NCBI RefSeq assembly: GCF_003860125.1
Contig: NZ_RQYL01000012.1
Coordinates: forward strand, 1-64,000
Direction: 5' to 3'
Length of the DNA: 64,000 bases
From: Fretibacterium sp. OH1220_COT-178
GTDB taxonomy: Bacteria; Synergistota; Synergistia; Synergistales; Aminobacteriaceae
Shown here in pieces: positions 61,007-64,000 of the stretch. Every line of letters starts with the position of its first letter. The first letter of the stretch is position 1. The position numbers were made by a program, and so were the translations under genes. The notes under the pieces were generated by a model. It was given only the letters and a program-made list of their open reading frames with translations, was not told the origin of the DNA and made no database searches.

Positions 61007-62182
61007 TTACAGTTCGCGCGCCACGCGGCGGCGTATCTCGGCCATCGGCAGGCGGTGCTCCGCGGAGAGGCGCTTCAGGTCCTCATACTCCGGGGTTCGG
61101 CGCAGCGGGGCGTCCCCCAGCAGCGCGGTCTTGACGTCCAGCTCCCCCAGGGAGGTGGCGACCCGGTCGATGCGCCAGTTCAGTCGGGTGCGTTCCACGG
61201 CGAGGTGCCGGACGCCCTGAGACGTGGTCTCCTTCAGCATCGTCATGGCCAGGGCCTGGGCCTTTGCCGGGTCGGCGAGGCAACAGAACCGAACGGCCGG
61301 TCGCCCCTTCTTCATGTATATGGGCTCGGTCCAGACGTCCAGGGCGCCTTCCCCGAAGAGGCTCTCGGAGACGGGTTCGAAGTCCTGAGGGTTCATGTCG
61401 TCGATGTTGCACTCCAGCAGGGTGAGGCGCTCGTGCACGACGCCCTCTTCCTCCTGGCCCGCCTCCATCAGCAGGACCCGAAGGACGTTCGGCATGTCCT
61501 CCGAGTCCCGGTTGCCCAGCCCGTAGCTCGAGGCCACGATCCGACCCGGAGGCACGGAGCAGAAGGCCGAGGCCAGGGTCCTGGCGAGCAGGGCGCCGGT
61601 CGGGGTGGTGCGCTCCATGGGCGCCCCCTGGGAGAAGACCGGCAGCCCTCGCAGCAGCAACGCCGTGGCCGGGGCCGGGACGGGCAGGAGGCCGTGAGCG
61701 CAAGCCACCGTCCCGGAGCCCACGTTGAGCGGGGAGCAGAGGACCCGGGGCCAGCCCAGGAGGTCCATCAGAACGAAGGTGCCCACGATGTCCACGATGG
61801 AGTCGATGGCCCCGACCTCGTGGAAATGGATCTTGTCGGGCGTCGTCCCGTGCACTTGCGCTTCGGCCTCCGCGAGGAGGGCGAAGGCCCGGAGGGCCTC
61901 CCGGCGGATGCGCTCGGAGAGCCCGCTGCCGCCGACGATCGCCTCGATCTCGCGCAGACCGCGATCCGGATGGTGTTCATGGGTGCGGACGTCGAAGTTC
62001 GTCCCCGCGATGCCGTTTTTCAGGCCCCTCTCGATGACGAGCTCGTAATCGTTTGCGGAGAGGGCCGTCAGCTTGCGCATCTCCGACCGGAACCGCTCCG
62101 GATCGGGAAGGAGGCCCAGCAACGCGCCGACCAGCATGTCTCCCGCTATGCCCGCGAAGCAGTCCAGGTAAAGTGTCCTCAT
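61007..62182 (-). CDS. larC: LarC: nickel-pincer cofactor nickel chelatase
   Basis: A 391-residue protein of the LarC family, which inserts nickel into the pyridinium-dithiocarboxylate cofactor of lactate racemase and related enzymes using CTP. The motifs LDCFAGIAGDMLVGALLGL at the start, HFHEVGAIDSIVDIVG near 120 and ECNIDDMNPQDFEPVSE near 260 are diagnostic. In Lactobacillus the gene is split by a programmed frameshift; here it is one continuous frame. No larA, larB or larE is in the window. The start is set by AAAGGAAATACGACAG. Confidence 0.93.
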   Translation of the reverse strand: MRTLYLDCFAGIAGDMLVGALLGLLPDPERFRSEMRKLTALSANDYELVIERGLKNGIAGTNFDVRTHEHHPDRGLREIEAIVGGSGLSERIRREALRAFALLAEAEAQVHGTTPDKIHFHEVGAIDSIVDIVGTFVLMDLLGWPRVLCSPLNVGSGTVACAHGLLPVPAPATALLLRGLPVFSQGAPMERTTPTGALLARTLASAFCSVPPGRIVASSYGLGNRDSEDMPNVLRVLLMEAGQEEEGVVHERLTLLECNIDDMNPQDFEPVSESLFGEGALDVWTEPIYMKKGRPAVRFCCLADPAKAQALAMTMLKETTSQGVRHLAVERTRLNWRIDRVATSLGELDVKTALLGDAPLRRTPEYEDLKRLSAEHRLPMAEIRRRVAREL

Positions 62183-62249
62183 CTGTCGTATTTCCTTTCG
62201 AGTCCGGCGAAGGTCTTCATCTGCGGCGGGGGAGAGAAGGTGCCCGTCG

Positions 62250-63188
62250 TCACTTGCCTTTCCTGTGTCGGCCTCCGCCCAGAAAGACGTGGTCCGCGTC
62301 GCTTCGGGCGTACTGGAGAAGGGGGGCGAAACGGTCCGCCCCCGTCGGTGCCGTCCGGTCCCCCTGAGGGGCGGCGGGCACACGGGCCGTTCTGGGAAGG
62401 GGCGGGCGGGCCCCCGGGGGGATGGCGTCTGCAGGAACGCGGCGCAGAACGGCCCGCATCCCGTCCTCATCCGGCAGCTCGTGCAGTTCCGGCACGACGT
62501 CCGTGGCGTCCTGGCGGCAGGCGAAGGCGATGTCCGCCCCGTAGCCGATCTTGTTCAGGAAGACGGCATGGTCCGCGCTCTCGAGAGACGCGTGAAGGTC
62601 GGAGGAGGACTGCCACGCCAAAAGCGCCAGGCGGGCGCCGTCCGCGAGCCTCAGGCCGGGCTGCCGCCGTTCGAGGTCCGCCAGCAGGAGCCCCGCGCAG
62701 AGGGTGTCGTCCCAAGCGGGACGCCCCTTGCGCCCGGAGCAGAGGATACCGATCCGCGATCCCCTCGACAGGGCGCAGTCGAGCACCGAGAGGGCGTTGC
62801 GGGCACAGGCGACCAGGACGGGGACCCCCGTCGCGGCCGCCTTCAGGAGGGCCTTGGTTCCGTTGGTGGTCGCCATGACGGCGCACGGCCGCGAGACGAC
62901 GAGCTCTCGGGTCAGATCGGTGGGGGAGTTGCCCAGATCGAAGCCCCTGGGGGCTATGGCGTTCTCCTCCCCCATCAGGAGGGGGGGACACCCCTCCTGC
63001 GCCAGAGCCTGGGCCAGCCGCCGTGCGGACTCGACCGAGTCCACGGGATAGAGCTCCTCGCCTCCGAGCTCGAACCAACGAACGATGACGGTCGTCGCTC
63101 GAAGCACGTCGACCACCAGCCAGACGTCCACCGCCGGCAGGTGCTCGCTGCAGGATAAAACGACATCGGCTTCTATAGGTTTTGCCAT
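62250..63188 (-). CDS. comB: 2-phosphosulfolactate phosphatase family protein (ComB-like)
   Basis: A 312-residue protein. The family core is clear: VVDVLRATTVIVRWFELGGEELYPV near 25, GEENAIAPRGFDLGNSPTD near 72, and MATTNGTKALLKA near 104. ComB removes phosphate from 2-phosphosulfolactate in coenzyme M synthesis; bacterial homologues have less certain roles. Usual length is 230-250; here about 70 extra C-terminal residues, rich in Pro, Ala and Arg, follow the domain. The start has GAGGAGGAAATCGC. It is 67 bases upstream of larC on the same strand. Confidence 0.88.
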   Translation of the reverse strand: MAKPIEADVVLSCSEHLPAVDVWLVVDVLRATTVIVRWFELGGEELYPVDSVESARRLAQALAQEGCPPLLMGEENAIAPRGFDLGNSPTDLTRELVVSRPCAVMATTNGTKALLKAAATGVPVLVACARNALSVLDCALSRGSRIGILCSGRKGRPAWDDTLCAGLLLADLERRQPGLRLADGARLALLAWQSSSDLHASLESADHAVFLNKIGYGADIAFACRQDATDVVPELHELPDEDGMRAVLRRVPADAIPPGARPPLPRTARVPAAPQGDRTAPTGADRFAPLLQYARSDADHVFLGGGRHRKGK

Positions 63189-63218
63189 GCGATTTCCTCC
63201 TCGTTTCCGTCGGCTTAC

Positions 63219-63224
63219 ATTATA
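63219..63224 (-). promoter_or_regulatory. -10 element upstream of comB
   Basis: A perfect TATAAT on the minus strand about 30 bases before the comB start. The -35 region 17 bases further is weak (TCTGAA), so an activator may help. Confidence 0.5.
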
Positions 63225-63430
63225 GCCTAAAGAAGCGCCGATTCAGAAAGGGCGCGGCGCAAAACGTGAAGCGGGTCCGTCCGGGCCGGCTCCGTTTGGG
63301 ACGGAAACGGGGCTTCCGTTCTTTTCTGTGCTATCATATCTCAAAAGAGTGGTAAACCGACTCCTAAATAATGAAAATGGCGTCGGTCCCGATCGGTTTC
63401 GAGCGATTGGCTTCGATTGGAGGAGTTTCT

Positions 63431-63907
63431 GTGTTGGGCAGCGTTATCGCCATATCGGAGGCCGTTTCCCTGGGCGTACACGGTATGGGGCTTTTGGCGG
63501 CGTCGGGCCGTCGTCTCAGCGCCAGGGATATGGCGCAGGCCTTGGGCGTCTCCGAGGCGCATCTGACGAAGGTCTTTCAGCGGCTGGCGCGCGCGGGGCT
63601 GGTGCGTTCCGTCCGCGGCGTGGGGGGCGGGTTCGAGCTGAAGCTGGCCCCTGCCGACATATCGCTTATGGCGGTCTACAAGGCGATCGAGGGGATTCCC
63701 GACCCGTCGGCGGCGCTCTGTTCGTGCTGCGCGCAGTGTCCCTTCCGGCGCTGCATCTTCGACACCGTGCTGGAGGAGTCGGCGCGGCACTTCCTGAAGT
63801 ATCTGTCGGAGACCACGCTGGACACGGTGCTGCTGAAGTTCGACGCCGGGGAGCTCTTTTCCCGAAACGGGCGGGAGGCGTGTCCGGCGCCCGCCCTTCA
63901 GCAATAA
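63431..63907 (+). CDS. Rrf2-family transcriptional regulator
   Basis: A 158-residue winged-helix regulator. The HTH is LSARDMAQALGVSEAHLTKVFQRL near 30-53, followed by the wing SVRGVGGGFEL. A cysteine cluster (CSCCAQCPFRRC, about 96-107) sits where IscR-type members hold a [2Fe-2S] cluster, so it probably senses redox state or Fe-S supply. GTG at 63431 has GGAGGAGTTTCT upstream; an earlier ATG at 63371 would add 20 residues lacking homology to the family start. Probable target: the gene beginning 55 bases downstream. Confidence 0.9.
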   Translation: MLGSVIAISEAVSLGVHGMGLLAASGRRLSARDMAQALGVSEAHLTKVFQRLARAGLVRSVRGVGGGFELKLAPADISLMAVYKAIEGIPDPSAALCSCCAQCPFRRCIFDTVLEESARHFLKYLSETTLDTVLLKFDAGELFSRNGREACPAPALQQ

Positions 63908-63961
63908 GATCCGTCTCCCGCACTGCGGGAGGATACTGAGATAGGGAGGTACGCGATTCAG

Positions 63962-64000
63962 ATGAGGAAGATGAAGGTGCTTTTGCTTTTGGCGGTTGCG
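63962..64000 (+). CDS. Start of an exported protein (cut by the window edge)
   Basis: ATG with AGGGAGGTACGCGATTCAG upstream begins a frame reading MRKMKVLLLLAVA, a signal-peptide-like start, open to the window end. Just before it, CTCCCGCACTGCGGGAG (about 63915-63931) forms a small hairpin. Identity unknown. Confidence 0.6.
   Translation, partial: MRKMKVLLLLAVA

Overview
The window is a GC-rich bacterial chromosome segment from an anaerobic, amino-acid- and purine-using Gram-negative lineage. The gene mix is what I would expect of a Synergistota genome such as Fretibacterium or a relative: a TAXI-type TRAP transporter, AbgT, YgeY/YgfK/SsnA purine genes, FapR with FabK fatty-acid synthesis, CheV and LarC. 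That assignment is inference; the window has no rRNA or other phylogenetic marker. About 47 protein genes, one partial gene at the right edge, one tRNA and one decayed transposase are supported.

Layout. (1) 0.2-3.4 kb: an SsuABC/NrtABC-like ABC importer followed by a secreted PPC/DUF296 protein. (2) 3.4-9.4 kb: a tightly coupled ribose-type ABC importer, a PfkB sugar kinase and two ADP-ribosylglycohydrolase-family proteins, apparently a salvage route for a ribosylated compound; the second hydrolase has lost its metal-site residues. (3) 9.4-10.5 kb: hairpin DNA, a decayed IS4-type transposase and tRNA-Thr(CGU) with a clear promoter and terminator. (4) 11-13 kb: S-adenosylmethionine decarboxylase and an orphan cobyrinate diamide synthase. 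(5) 13.1-24.9 kb: a YheO-type regulator and a purine/urate catabolism cluster (ssnA, ygfK, ygeY, NCS2 permease, fused XdhD-like molybdenum hydroxylase), then ddl. (6) 26-37.9 kb: a PH-domain protein, a MacB-like permease, a lipoprotein, AbgA-like hydrolase, flavin reductase, AbgT, ZupT, DUF3870, a hydantoinase/dihydropyrimidinase (HyuA) and FtsH. (7) 38-46.8 kb: a membrane diguanylate cyclase, a TAXI TRAP transporter, and adenine deaminase with a second NCS2 purine permease. (8) 46.8-54.7 kb: a FapR-controlled fatty-acid/phospholipid operon (fapR-plsX-fabK-fabD-fabG-acpP-fabF-rnc) ending in a ZnuA-like exported protein; a sigma70-type promoter and a FapR operator lie at its head. (9) 54.8-64 kb: HMA metallochaperone, malic enzyme, CheV, secreted protein, PatB/MalY aminotransferase, EamA exporter, DUF4230, LarC, ComB-like phosphatase, an Rrf2 regulator and the start of an exported protein.

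Purine use is the recurring theme. The 14-25 kb cluster, HyuA at 34 kb and adenine deaminase plus permease at 43-47 kb together could import adenine, xanthine or urate and open the ring anaerobically. Several partners known from other bacteria (ygeX, ygeW, a carbamate kinase, a separate FAD subunit) are not in the window.

The most unusual non-coding signal is a family of hairpins at the left edge and at 15.45-15.74 kb. They share flanks but have different stems kept paired by compensatory changes.
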